Assembly: GCF_900169785.1 (NCBI RefSeq)
Contig: NZ_FWER01000041.1
Location: 11,797-60,711, forward strand
DNA length: 48,915 nucleotides
Source: Rhizobium sullae
Lineage (GTDB): Bacteria; Pseudomonadota; Alphaproteobacteria; Rhizobiales; Rhizobiaceae
Direction of reading: 5' to 3'
Below the pieces are notes generated by a model. That model was not told the origin of the DNA. It was given only the letters and a program-made list of their open reading frames with translations, and searched no databases. Below, piece after piece: positions 8,384-16,834 of the stretch; position 1 is the stretch's first letter, and each line of letters begins with the position of its first letter. The position numbers and the translations under genes were made by a program.

Positions 8384-11251
8384 GTGGGGACGAGTAGAGT
8401 GCGCAAATTTCAGTTTCATCAGTCTTTAGTCGCTGCCGTCGCGGTCGTGGCCGCTTCGGTCGGGTTTGCGACTACAGTCCGGGCCGGCAATCCGGCAATC
8501 CCGCTCGACCCTCCGAATCTCGATTACAAGGCTGTGTGCAAGCCTGTAACCAATCGGGCGGCGCGCGTGAAACTCGATCGCGATTGGACGAAGGGTCCGA
8601 TCGGCGACATCAAGCTGCCGGCGCAGGATGTCATTGCTCTTGCTGTTGAATACAGCCGGGGCAGCGAGCGGGTGCAGAAGGCGCCTGCTTTGGCCGAGGA
8701 ACTCTTGCGCGCCGGCCTGGAGAAAAATCCCGCCCGGCGTGACATCTTCCTCATTCCTCTCGCACGCGTGCTGATGGAGAACGGATCGACCATCGATGAA
8801 CTCCGCGAGGCGGAGTCTTATCTGCTCGATGCCTATGGTTCGGGCAGTACCCGTGCTGCTTTCGTCCTCGGTCAGCTCTATGGCGAGGAGGGTCCAAGCG
8901 AGATTCGTGATCTGACAAAGTCGCGTTTCTACCTGGAAAAGTCGGCCCTGGCATCCGACCCGCAGGGGATGATCGAATATGCCCGCATCGTTACGCTCGA
9001 CCCGCAGGCTTCTGACGATCAGAAGAAGAGTGCGGTGACCAACGCCCTTCTCGGGCTTATGGCACAGGTCAAGCAGGGCGATTGCTCGGCCCTGAACCAG
9101 ATCGGCTTTCTCTATCTGCGCGGCAACCTCGTCAGTAAAGAGGTCGAAACCGCGCTCAAGTGGCTGGAAGCCTTCGCCAAAACCGGTGATCCGAAAACGG
9201 CACAGAACCTGGCTGAACTCTACCGCTCAAACCAGATCGACCAGATCGACATCCAGAAGTCGATGACTTACCTCAAGCAGGCCGCCGACGGAGGAATGTC
9301 GTCGGCCGAGTTCAGCCTCGGCAAGGCTTATGCGACCGGCATCTCGGTGCCGCAGGACCTCAAGCTGGCCGTGAAATATTTAGGCGCCGCCTCCGGAGCC
9401 GGGCTTCGTCCGGCAGACGAGTGGCTGGCCCGGATCTATGCGGGTGAATTCGGCGGCGACCGCGATGACGCGAAGGCGAAAACCTACTTCGAGCGCGCCA
9501 TGCAGGCCCCGGACCGTTCGAAAGATGTGCCGGTGCAGTATGGCGAGTTTCTTGCCAGCAGCGATGCCTCAAAAGACGACGTCGAGAAGGCACTGAAGGT
9601 CCTGCAAGCCGCCGCCGCGGCCGGCTCCTCCGATGCCAGTGACGAGATCGGCAAAATCTATCTGCAGATGGGCCGAAAGGATCCCAACTACCTAAGCAAA
9701 GCCATGCAGTTCTTCAGCGAAGCTGCGATGGCCGGGAATTCCGACGGTGCTGCAAAACTCGCCGGCATGTTCGCCTGCGGACAGGGCGCCCCAATCTCGG
9801 TTGAACTGGCAAACGACTGGCGCCATAAGGCGGCGATCTTTGGGTCGGTCCATTCGATCTATGTTACAGGTCTGAACATGCTGACCAAGGCGGAGGAGGC
9901 TGATCGCGCCAAGGGGCGCGTATACGTCCAGCAGGCAGCCTTTAAGGGTAGTCCGGACGCCATCGGCTATGTCGTTGCCCGCTGGGAGACCGGTGCCGAC
10001 AGCTTCGAGCGAAACCCAGAAGCTGCGCAGCGTCTGCTTCGCTTCGTCTCGTCGCTCAGGGACAAGGAGCAGCAGCGTCTGGCGCAACTGTCGATCGTTA
10101 GCAACCGCTTCGATGTGATGACCAAGCTCAGCGACAAGCTTGTCCAGATCGCCGCCCTTGATCCGCTGACCGAGACCGGTGACCGGGATGCCCTGATGCT
10201 GAGGGCACAGCTCTTGCAGCGAGCCGGGCAGGCGACGCCGGCGGCTCTCAACGACATCTACAAGAAACTTGCCGAAATGGGCGATCCGCGCGGCATGCGG
10301 GAATACGGCAAGATCCTTCTTACCGACCTGTCACAGGACGCCGCGCCCGGTCGCGCCTGGCTGCGCAGGGCGGCAGATGCCGGCGACTTGAAGGCGAGGA
10401 TCTCGCTTGTCGATCCCGGCGATCCGAACGCGCTGCAGGACCTGGCGAAAATGACCGCCGCGGGCGAGGCTTGCTCGGTCGATGCCATCGTCAATGTTGC
10501 TCGTGTCTATTCGACCCTGCCGGATCCTCAGGCCAAGACCCTGGCACGCTACTGGCTGTCGGTGGCCGAGAGCATGTCCGATCAGGATGCCGACGACTTG
10601 TACGCGGTCGGCGCCGCATTTCGCGACGGGGTGGACGGCGTAGACAACCGTGGCAAGGCAGAAGGCTTCTTCCTGCGCTCCTATGCGCTTGGGCGCATCT
10701 CCGTCCTGCGCGACCTGGCCGAAGGCCATCTGCAGGGTATGTGGACCGACTCCTCCGCCGAAAACGCCAAGGAAGACCTGCTTAAGCTCTATGCCTCCGG
10801 CGACAAGGATGCGGCCAACAAGCTGATCAGCGAGATTGCCGGCGAACGCATCGCGTCGACGCCGGCCGAAGTGAACCAGCTTCTGATTTTCCTTGGGCCG
10901 GACATCAATGCGCCTAGCAAGTATCTGCTGAAGATCGCGCGCCTCAATATCGACGGCAAGCTAGGGAGCCGGGACGATGCCATGGCCATTCGTTGGTTGA
11001 CAGTTTCGGCCGAGGCCGGAGAGCCACATGCCATGTATCGCCTCTATCAAGCCTATTTCTTCGGCAACGGCGCGGCAAAGGATACCGCCAAGGCCGTCGA
11101 CTGGCTGACCAAGTCGGCGGACGCCGGTAATTCCAAGGCTATGCGCGAGTTAGCCGTCGCTTACAAGGTCGGCGTTGTCGGACTGGATCCCGATGTCGAC
11201 AAGGCTGCCTATTGGGACAGCAAATACAAGGCCCTGTCCACGGGGCAATGA
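8384..11251 (+). CDS. Second giant exported Sel1-repeat protein
   Basis: Exported alpha-solenoid protein of about 950 residues made largely of Sel1 repeats (A-x-x-G-x-x-x-A...YxxG patterns) from about residue 150 to the C-terminus. The N-terminus is a signal peptide ending at VRAG (about residue 35). The start is uncertain: GTG at 8384 has GGGG upstream, while GTG at 8399 is preceded at 8 bp by GGGGA and gives a tidier signal peptide (950 residues). It sits between algF and algL, with no terminator visible. Probable role: periplasmic scaffold for the polysaccharide complex, by analogy with AlgK. It is not a simple duplicate of the 3247-6264 protein, because lengths, termini and repeat spacing differ. 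No catalytic motif was seen. Confidence 0.72.
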   Translation: MGTSRVRKFQFHQSLVAAVAVVAASVGFATTVRAGNPAIPLDPPNLDYKAVCKPVTNRAARVKLDRDWTKGPIGDIKLPAQDVIALAVEYSRGSERVQKAPALAEELLRAGLEKNPARRDIFLIPLARVLMENGSTIDELREAESYLLDAYGSGSTRAAFVLGQLYGEEGPSEIRDLTKSRFYLEKSALASDPQGMIEYARIVTLDPQASDDQKKSAVTNALLGLMAQVKQGDCSALNQIGFLYLRGNLVSKEVETALKWLEAFAKTGDPKTAQNLAELYRSNQIDQIDIQKSMTYLKQAADGGMSSAEFSLGKAYATGISVPQDLKLAVKYLGAASGAGLRPADEWLARIYAGEFGGDRDDAKAKTYFERAMQAPDRSKDVPVQYGEFLASSDASKDDVEKALKVLQAAAAAGSSDASDEIGKIYLQMGRKDPNYLSKAMQFFSEAAMAGNSDGAAKLAGMFACGQGAPISVELANDWRHKAAIFGSVHSIYVTGLNMLTKAEEADRAKGRVYVQQAAFKGSPDAIGYVVARWETGADSFERNPEAAQRLLRFVSSLRDKEQQRLAQLSIVSNRFDVMTKLSDKLVQIAALDPLTETGDRDALMLRAQLLQRAGQATPAALNDIYKKLAEMGDPRGMREYGKILLTDLSQDAAPGRAWLRRAADAGDLKARISLVDPGDPNALQDLAKMTAAGEACSVDAIVNVARVYSTLPDPQAKTLARYWLSVAESMSDQDADDLYAVGAAFRDGVDGVDNRGKAEGFFLRSYALGRISVLRDLAEGHLQGMWTDSSAENAKEDLLKLYASGDKDAANKLISEIAGERIASTPAEVNQLLIFLGPDINAPSKYLLKIARLNIDGKLGSRDDAMAIRWLTVSAEAGEPHAMYRLYQAYFFGNGAAKDTAKAVDWLTKSADAGNSKAMRELAVAYKVGVVGLDPDVDKAAYWDSKYKALSTGQ

Positions 11252-11319
11252 AGAGCATTCAGCACCGGTCGTGAAGACCGGGGCTGGAAACCGGCGATGC
11301 AACGAAATGAACCGAGTAA

Positions 11320-12429
11320 ATGGCAATGGTCGAGCTTTCGAGATTTAGCCTTCTGGCAAGTGCCTTTATCGTGGTGGGCACAACACAGGCCGTTCAGGGC
11401 GCCACATTGATGGTGCCCTTTGAGCTCGCAAGGCATGTCGCGAAGAACAATGGCAAGACGACCTGCACGGTCAGCCTACCTTTGCCGGTGATTTCGCTCA
11501 GTCTGACCAGCATCTACGAGGATGAAGACGAGAGCCATTCGACGATCGATCCCAAGAATAAGGAGCGCTACGACAACGCAATTGCCCTGACGCGCCAGTT
11601 TGCCGCCTTTGTCACGAAATATGCGAGCAACTATACCGAGACAGATGGCAACCGTCTGGATGCGGCAAGCTGTGCCCTAAAGGCGTTGGACAGTTGGGCG
11701 CGGGCCGATGCGCTTTCGGATTTGACTACGCGCCAGAGTTATCTGAGCACGACGCGAATTCTGGCCGGTGCCGCCCTAGCCTATGTTCAGGTTCGCCCTG
11801 CTGCGGCGCTGCTCAAGTTCGATACCGGTGCCATCGAAAAGTGGCTGGGCGACCTCGCCGAACGGACGATCCCCGTCTACACGGAATCGGGCGACCGCAA
11901 CTCTAACAAGCAGAATCATCGCTACTGGGGCGGGTTTGCCGTGAGCGCGGTCGGAGTTGCGATCGGGCGCAAGGATTTCCTGGATTTCGGCTTCGAAAGC
12001 TACAAGTTGGGCGTTTGTCAGGTGACGGCCGACGGTGCGCTGCCTCTCGAACTCATGCGCAAGAAGAAGGCGCGCGACTACCACCTCCATGCCGCCGGGC
12101 CTCTGGTGATGATGGCGTCGCTTTTAGAGGCCAACGGATACGATGCGCTGTCGCAATGCGACAACGGCCTGGAGAGGCTGGCGCACTTCGCCTTGGATTC
12201 AATCAACGACCCGTCGAAGATGGAGATGCTGGCGGGAGAACCGCAGGTCAAACTGCCGCGCGACAAGAACGGCCTGATCCGCCCTGATCGCATCGCATGG
12301 CTGGATGCCTACCTGCATTATTATCCAGAGGACAGAAAGGCTTACGGAAAACTGTTCGAAGGGGCGTTGTTCTCCTCGAATCTCGGAGGACGCGTCAGCG
12401 TCCTCTACAACGTATCGCAACGAGACTGA
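11320..12429 (+). CDS. algL: AlgL alginate lyase (polysaccharide lyase family 5)
   Basis: Periplasmic mannuronate lyase of 369 residues, the same size as Pseudomonas AlgL. It has a signal peptide of ~27 residues, then the PL5 alpha/alpha-barrel. Diagnostic residues are Asn199-His200 in a NHRYWGG motif, Arg247 and Tyr254-His255; these align at a constant offset of two with Asn201/His202/Arg249/Tyr256 of P. aeruginosa AlgL. Beta-elimination activity on mannuronan is therefore expected. In alginate producers AlgL clears polymer that is misdirected into the periplasm and trims chains. The start is ATG 11320 or 11326; neither has a strong ribosome site, which suggests coupling or low expression. 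This is the best single piece of evidence that the cluster polymer is alginate-like rather than another acetylated glycan. Confidence 0.92.
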   Translation: MAMVELSRFSLLASAFIVVGTTQAVQGATLMVPFELARHVAKNNGKTTCTVSLPLPVISLSLTSIYEDEDESHSTIDPKNKERYDNAIALTRQFAAFVTKYASNYTETDGNRLDAASCALKALDSWARADALSDLTTRQSYLSTTRILAGAALAYVQVRPAAALLKFDTGAIEKWLGDLAERTIPVYTESGDRNSNKQNHRYWGGFAVSAVGVAIGRKDFLDFGFESYKLGVCQVTADGALPLELMRKKKARDYHLHAAGPLVMMASLLEANGYDALSQCDNGLERLAHFALDSINDPSKMEMLAGEPQVKLPRDKNGLIRPDRIAWLDAYLHYYPEDRKAYGKLFEGALFSSNLGGRVSVLYNVSQRD

Positions 12430-12462
12430 CCTTTAATTGCGTTTTGCTTCAAGGAGGCTGGT

Positions 12463-13917
12463 TTGAGCCTGAAATTTGGTACGAGTGGACTGCGCGGTCT
12501 GTCTGTGGATCTGAAGGGGAAGCCCTCCTTCGTCTACTCGGCAGCGTTTGCAACCTTTCTGCTGCGAAACCGGATCGCAAAACCGGGCGATCGCGTTCTG
12601 GTCGGCTATGATTTCCGCGACTCCAGTCCGGCGATCGCCGCCAACGTCAAATTGGCGCTTGGCGCACACGGCCTGCAGCCGGTCGACTGCGGCAATCTGC
12701 CTACCCCCGCGCTCGCCTTCTACGGGATCCGCACGGGCGCTGCGTCGGTGATGATCACCGGCTCGCACATTCCGTCCGATCGCAATGGCATCAAATTCTA
12801 CCTCCCTGACGGAGAAATCGACAAAAATCACGAGCAGGGAATTTCCGCGATCGCCCAGGAACTGGTCGGTTTGGAGCTGCCTGTCGCGACGGATTCGGCA
12901 AAGGAAGACGATGGGGCGGCGGATGCCGTGTCGCTGTTCATGGATCGCAACAAGACCTTGCTGCCAAAAAATGCCTTGTCCGGTATGCGTGTCGGCGTCT
13001 ACCAGCATTCGACGGTTGCGCGCGACTTGCTGAACGAGATCCTGAACTATTATGGGGCCGAGGTGTTCGGCCTAGGCCGATCCGAAGTCTTCATTCCGGT
13101 CGATACGGAAGCCGTCTCCGTCCAAACCATCGCGGCGTTGCAACAGTGGGCCGCCGAGCTTTGCCTCGACGCGATTGTATCGGCCGATGGTGACGGTGAC
13201 CGGCCGCTGATTGCCGACGAGACCGGCACGCCGATCAATGGAGACATATGCGGTCTGATCGCCGCCCGCTTTCTCGGCGCCGATGCGATTGTCACGCCGG
13301 TCACCTCCAACTCGGGCATAGAGGCGCTTGGCCGTCACGTCGCGCGCACCAAGGTAGGCTCGCCCTTTGTGGTCGCCGCAATGCAAGAAGCACTGAAGAC
13401 ATACCAAGGCGTCGTTGGTTTCGAGGCCAATGGTGGGACGTTGACCGGTTCCTCCTTTCCGGTGGCGTCAGGCTTGCTCGAGCCTTTGCCAACACGTGAC
13501 TCGTTCCTTCCCATTCTGGCCGTGCTCGCCACCGCGGCGGCTACCGGCCAGGCGCTGTCCAAGCTGAAACTGGACCTCGGTCTGCCATTCACAGCTGCCG
13601 ATCGGTTGGAGAACTTTGCGACTGAGCGGAGTGCCGCATTGATGGCTTGGCTGCGTGCTGATGACACTAATCTTGAACGCTTTACTGCCCCGCTGGGGCA
13701 AGTCTCCGGGATCAGCGAGCTCGACGGACTGCGGGTGACTTTGAGCAACGGCAGGATCGTCCATTTCAGGCCGTCCGGGAATGCTCCCGAGATGCGCTGC
13801 TATGTCGAGGCCGGCAGCCTCGAGGAGACGGCGCAGGTGCTCGATACAGGGCTGGGTTTACTGCGCGACTTCGACACAGCCCGATCGGTGCTGAACATGG
13901 GGATAGGGCCGGCCTGA
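12463..13917 (+). CDS. Phosphomannomutase/phosphoglucomutase (AlgC/ManB type)
   Basis: Cytoplasmic alpha-D-phosphohexomutase of 484 residues, interconverting mannose-6-phosphate and mannose-1-phosphate for GDP-mannose supply. The start is a TTG at 12463, preceded at 5 bp by a perfect AAGGAGG, which decides the start. Four family motifs are visible: GTSGLRG at the N-terminus, the phosphoserine loop TGSHIP with Ser101, the metal site DGDGDR at 242-247, the sugar loop GFEANGG, and the phosphate-binding RPSGNAPE near the C-terminus. The RPSGNAP and TGSHIP variants differ from canonical RPSGTEP and TASHNP, as in a rhizobial subfamily. The gene lies between algL and the AlgK-like lipoprotein gene, matching a role in precursor supply. 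Mannose against glucose preference cannot be read from sequence. Confidence 0.88.
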   Translation: MSLKFGTSGLRGLSVDLKGKPSFVYSAAFATFLLRNRIAKPGDRVLVGYDFRDSSPAIAANVKLALGAHGLQPVDCGNLPTPALAFYGIRTGAASVMITGSHIPSDRNGIKFYLPDGEIDKNHEQGISAIAQELVGLELPVATDSAKEDDGAADAVSLFMDRNKTLLPKNALSGMRVGVYQHSTVARDLLNEILNYYGAEVFGLGRSEVFIPVDTEAVSVQTIAALQQWAAELCLDAIVSADGDGDRPLIADETGTPINGDICGLIAARFLGADAIVTPVTSNSGIEALGRHVARTKVGSPFVVAAMQEALKTYQGVVGFEANGGTLTGSSFPVASGLLEPLPTRDSFLPILAVLATAAATGQALSKLKLDLGLPFTAADRLENFATERSAALMAWLRADDTNLERFTAPLGQVSGISELDGLRVTLSNGRIVHFRPSGNAPEMRCYVEAGSLEETAQVLDTGLGLLRDFDTARSVLNMGIGPA

Positions 13918-14006
13918 CGCCGGCGTTGGTGGTGGATTGAATCGACCGACGCTCGATCGGTTAGGGCCGCCGTTGGATGTATTTGAGGGGTAAGGGTGAA
14001 CTGACA

Positions 14007-15395
14007 ATGAAGAAGATGATGAGCTTGAGTAAGGCACTGATGGTGGGAACCATGGTGATCTCAGCGGCCGCGTGCACGAGTTCGCCTGAGTTTGCTTATG
14101 ACGACGCTAAGGCCCAGATCGGTTACGAGAAGGCGGGCTTCAAGTCGCGCCGTGATCCGGAACCGTTGCTTGCCTATGCCGCGCAGCATGCGAAGGCTGA
14201 AGACGAGGTAATCCGCTACAACCGCGCCTATGCCAACTTGGCGCGTGATCGCGGCAAGAGCCATGAGGCCTATACCGCTTTCGAGCGCGCTGCACTTGCC
14301 GGCGATGCCAGCTCCGGCCGCCGCCTTGTCAAGGGGCATCTCGATGGGGTCTATCGTCCGGCGAACGTCCCGATGATCGCTCGTTCGGTCTATCTGCCGC
14401 TGACAGCGGACAAGTCCGACGCAAACACGAGGCTGCTCCTGGCGCAGTTGCTTGAGCGAGGTGAGATCGGAGGTGGGGAGTTCCGCACCGCCGACGCCTG
14501 GCTCAACGAAGCGGCATCCGCAGGTTCAACGAAGGCGTTCCGCGAACTGGCCGAGCGGGCCGAGAAGTCCGGCAATGTCGCGCTTGCCTCCGATTATTAC
14601 TACGGGGCGGACAAGACATCGAAGGCCGATCGTGCCCTGCGCCAAGCGCGGGTCCAATATCTCGGCCTCGAAAGCGGCTCAAACCCGAAGCTCGGTCACG
14701 CCTGGCTTGAACTGGCGCGTAAGCTCGACAAGCAGGGCGCTGGCCAACTGGCCGCACGCGTCTATCGTGCCACCTCGGGCGGGCGTGACGGATCCTATCT
14801 GATCAGTGTTGCGACGTCCGCCGGCGTCAACGTGCTGTCGCGAGAGCAGTTGCTGGAAGCTTATCGCAGCGCAAAGACTGATCTGGACCGGGCGAAGATC
14901 CTCGAACCGCTGAAGGCAGCAGCGCGCAACAACGATCCGAATGCATCCTATGAACTGGCCGCGATTTACATCGGTATGCGCGGCGACCCAAGCGAAATCA
15001 ACGGTCTCCTCGTCAAGGCCTATTCCAAGGGCAAGCCCGAGGCACTGGACCTGATGATTTCCCAGCTGATGCGTGCGGAAGCCGGGCGGCAGGCCGCTGA
15101 CATCCTGTTCGACGGTGTCGTCGAGGCGGCACAAAAAGGTAATGTCGAGGCGGCCCGCTCGCTAAGCTCCCTCTACCGTATCGGCGGCTTCAAGCCTGCC
15201 GATCGGACAGAAAGCCTCAAGTGGCTGCAACGGGCAGCCGACGCGGGCGACGCCAAGTCGCAATACGAGCTCGGCGTCGATCTCTACGAGAATGGTGGCA
15301 ATCCGCAATCCAAGCAGATGGCGTTGCAATATCTCAACGAGGCAGCGGGGCAGGGTGACCCCTTCGCCCTGACTTATCTCAAATCCAAGACCTAA
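14007..15395 (+). CDS. algK: AlgK-like Sel1-repeat outer-membrane lipoprotein
   Basis: Sel1/TPR protein of 462 residues, close to the 475 of Pseudomonas AlgK. The ATG at 14007 gives a type II signal peptide with Cys at residue ~26 (VISAAAC), so it is probably lipid-anchored; the longer frame from 13977 adds ten residues before the signal sequence. Sel1 repeats fill the chain, most clearly near the C-terminus (LKWLQRAADAGDAKSQYELG). Of the three Sel1 proteins in the cluster, this one best matches AlgK in size and lipidation. AlgK localises the AlgE porin and bridges AlgX/AlgG in the outer-membrane complex. Preceding gap: 89 bp. Next gene starts 15 bp downstream. Confidence 0.75.
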   Translation: MKKMMSLSKALMVGTMVISAAACTSSPEFAYDDAKAQIGYEKAGFKSRRDPEPLLAYAAQHAKAEDEVIRYNRAYANLARDRGKSHEAYTAFERAALAGDASSGRRLVKGHLDGVYRPANVPMIARSVYLPLTADKSDANTRLLLAQLLERGEIGGGEFRTADAWLNEAASAGSTKAFRELAERAEKSGNVALASDYYYGADKTSKADRALRQARVQYLGLESGSNPKLGHAWLELARKLDKQGAGQLAARVYRATSGGRDGSYLISVATSAGVNVLSREQLLEAYRSAKTDLDRAKILEPLKAAARNNDPNASYELAAIYIGMRGDPSEINGLLVKAYSKGKPEALDLMISQLMRAEAGRQAADILFDGVVEAAQKGNVEAARSLSSLYRIGGFKPADRTESLKWLQRAADAGDAKSQYELGVDLYENGGNPQSKQMALQYLNEAAGQGDPFALTYLKSKT

Positions 15396-15410
15396 CGGGA
15401 GCATCGGCGA

Positions 15411-16601
15411 ATGTTGGACGCTGAGTATTCACGCGCCTTGGCCGCCTTTTCGGACGAGGTCTCTCTTTTGCGCGACTGGTTGCACTGTGACGCGCTGCCG
15501 CTCTGGTACGAGGTCGGCTACGACCGGCAGGCTGGAGGCTTCTTTGAACGGATCGGGCTGGATGGCACGCCTTGCATGGCGGACAACCGGAGGGCTCGGG
15601 TGCATCCGCGGCAGATCTACTGTTTTGCCGCGGCCGGCGCGCGCAATCTGTCTGTCGATTGGCGCGAACTGATCCAGCACGGATTTTCGTGGTTCGAGCG
15701 CGTCTATCGCAGGGGCGATGCGTTCTTCGGCAGTGTCGCGTCCCCTTCGGGCGAGATGATCGACGAAAGCTTCGACCTCTACAATCAGGCCTTCGCCCTG
15801 TTCGCCTTTTCCCAGTTAGCCCTGTCCGCCCCCGAACAGAAGGACGCGATGGAAGAAAAGGCGCGCGCCCTGCTCGGCACGCTGAAGGCGGAATATGCCC
15901 ATCCGGAAGCTGGATTCGAGGAAGACTGCCCCGTCAAGCTGCCGTTGTGCTCCAATCCGCACATGCATCTCTTCGAGGCCTGCCTCGCCTGGGAGCGGGT
16001 CGCCGCCGATCCTACACCCTGGACTGCATTGGCCGATGAGATCGCCAATCTCGCAATGACGCGGTTCATCGATCAGGAGACCGGAGCGCTCAGGGAGTTC
16101 TTCGACCGTGACTGGACACCCTTTCCCGGTGATAAAGGGCGGATCGTCGAGCCGGGCCATCAATTCGAATGGGCATGGCTTCTGACCCGCTGGGGGATTG
16201 CGCGCGATGTCCCGAAGGCAATTGCAGTCGCCGAGCGACTTTTCGAAATCGGCGTCGAACACGGCGTCTGCGAGGAGCGACAGGTAGCCTTCATGGGGCT
16301 GTTCGACGATTTTTCGATTTCTGACCACGTCGCCAGGCTTTGGCCGCAGACCGAGTGGCTGAAGGCTTCCGCGCTGCTCGCCCAGATCAGCCGCGGCGAG
16401 CAGCGGACCTACTATCTGCGCCAGGCAGCGAAGGCGGCAGCCGCGCTACGCAAATTCCTCGCCACAGACATTCCAGGGCTCTGGTACGACAAACTCCCGC
16501 CGAGCGGGCAGTTTGTCAACGAGCCTGCGCCTGCCAGCAGTTTCTACCACATCCTTTGCTCGATCTACGAAGTCGACGACACCCTAAAAGAGTTGCAGTG
16601 A
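15411..16601 (+). CDS. AGE-family sugar isomerase, probable mannose-6-phosphate isomerase
   Basis: N-acylglucosamine 2-epimerase superfamily protein of 396 residues with an (alpha/alpha)6 barrel. Motifs visible: RRARVHPRQIYCFA (~60-73), NPHMHLFEACLAW (~180-192), EPGHQFEWAWLL (~244-255), RLWPQTEWLKA and the final ASSFYHI; the conserved Arg/His/Glu residues of the active site lie in these segments. Rhizobial members of this clade are annotated as mannose-6-phosphate isomerases, which would supply Man-6-P from fructose-6-P for GDP-mannose. It would thus replace the isomerase half of the bifunctional AlgA of Pseudomonas. Position between algK and algI supports this. Related activities (mannose isomerase, cellobiose 2-epimerase) cannot be excluded. 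Confidence 0.78.
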   Translation: MLDAEYSRALAAFSDEVSLLRDWLHCDALPLWYEVGYDRQAGGFFERIGLDGTPCMADNRRARVHPRQIYCFAAAGARNLSVDWRELIQHGFSWFERVYRRGDAFFGSVASPSGEMIDESFDLYNQAFALFAFSQLALSAPEQKDAMEEKARALLGTLKAEYAHPEAGFEEDCPVKLPLCSNPHMHLFEACLAWERVAADPTPWTALADEIANLAMTRFIDQETGALREFFDRDWTPFPGDKGRIVEPGHQFEWAWLLTRWGIARDVPKAIAVAERLFEIGVEHGVCEERQVAFMGLFDDFSISDHVARLWPQTEWLKASALLAQISRGEQRTYYLRQAAKAAAALRKFLATDIPGLWYDKLPPSGQFVNEPAPASSFYHILCSIYEVDDTLKELQ

Positions 16602-16834
16602 ATTCCGGCTTTGCCGGTCTGCTTTGACCCGACAGGCCGAACGGAATGGTTCGCCACCGGCCGGCAATCACAAAATGAGGACATCAACTTGGCCACTGAT
16701 CTTGCTTCTGACCATGAGGGCGCAGCTTTGCCCGGATGCGCATTTTACTCGTTCTCGCGGGAGGTTGCGCCGGCCATATCGAACCGCGCCGGTTGCCGCC
16801 CGAGTTCCCGCCAGAACTAGGAGAGGTTGCGGAC
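16602..16834 (+). other. Spacer between isomerase gene and algI
   Basis: This 233-bp gap is the longest inside the polysaccharide cluster. It opens with a small GC stem (CCGGC-TTT-GCCGG, 16608-16620) just after the isomerase stop, with no T-run. The reading frame of algI stays open upward to 16736, but the peptide there is not membrane-like. It may hold a weak attenuator or an internal promoter for algI-algJ. No gene was recognised. Confidence 0.3.

Noticed and set aside
13907..13925. GC-rich stem around the phosphomannomutase stop as a terminator
   Set aside because: No U-run follows and the cluster continues in the same direction within 90 bp.
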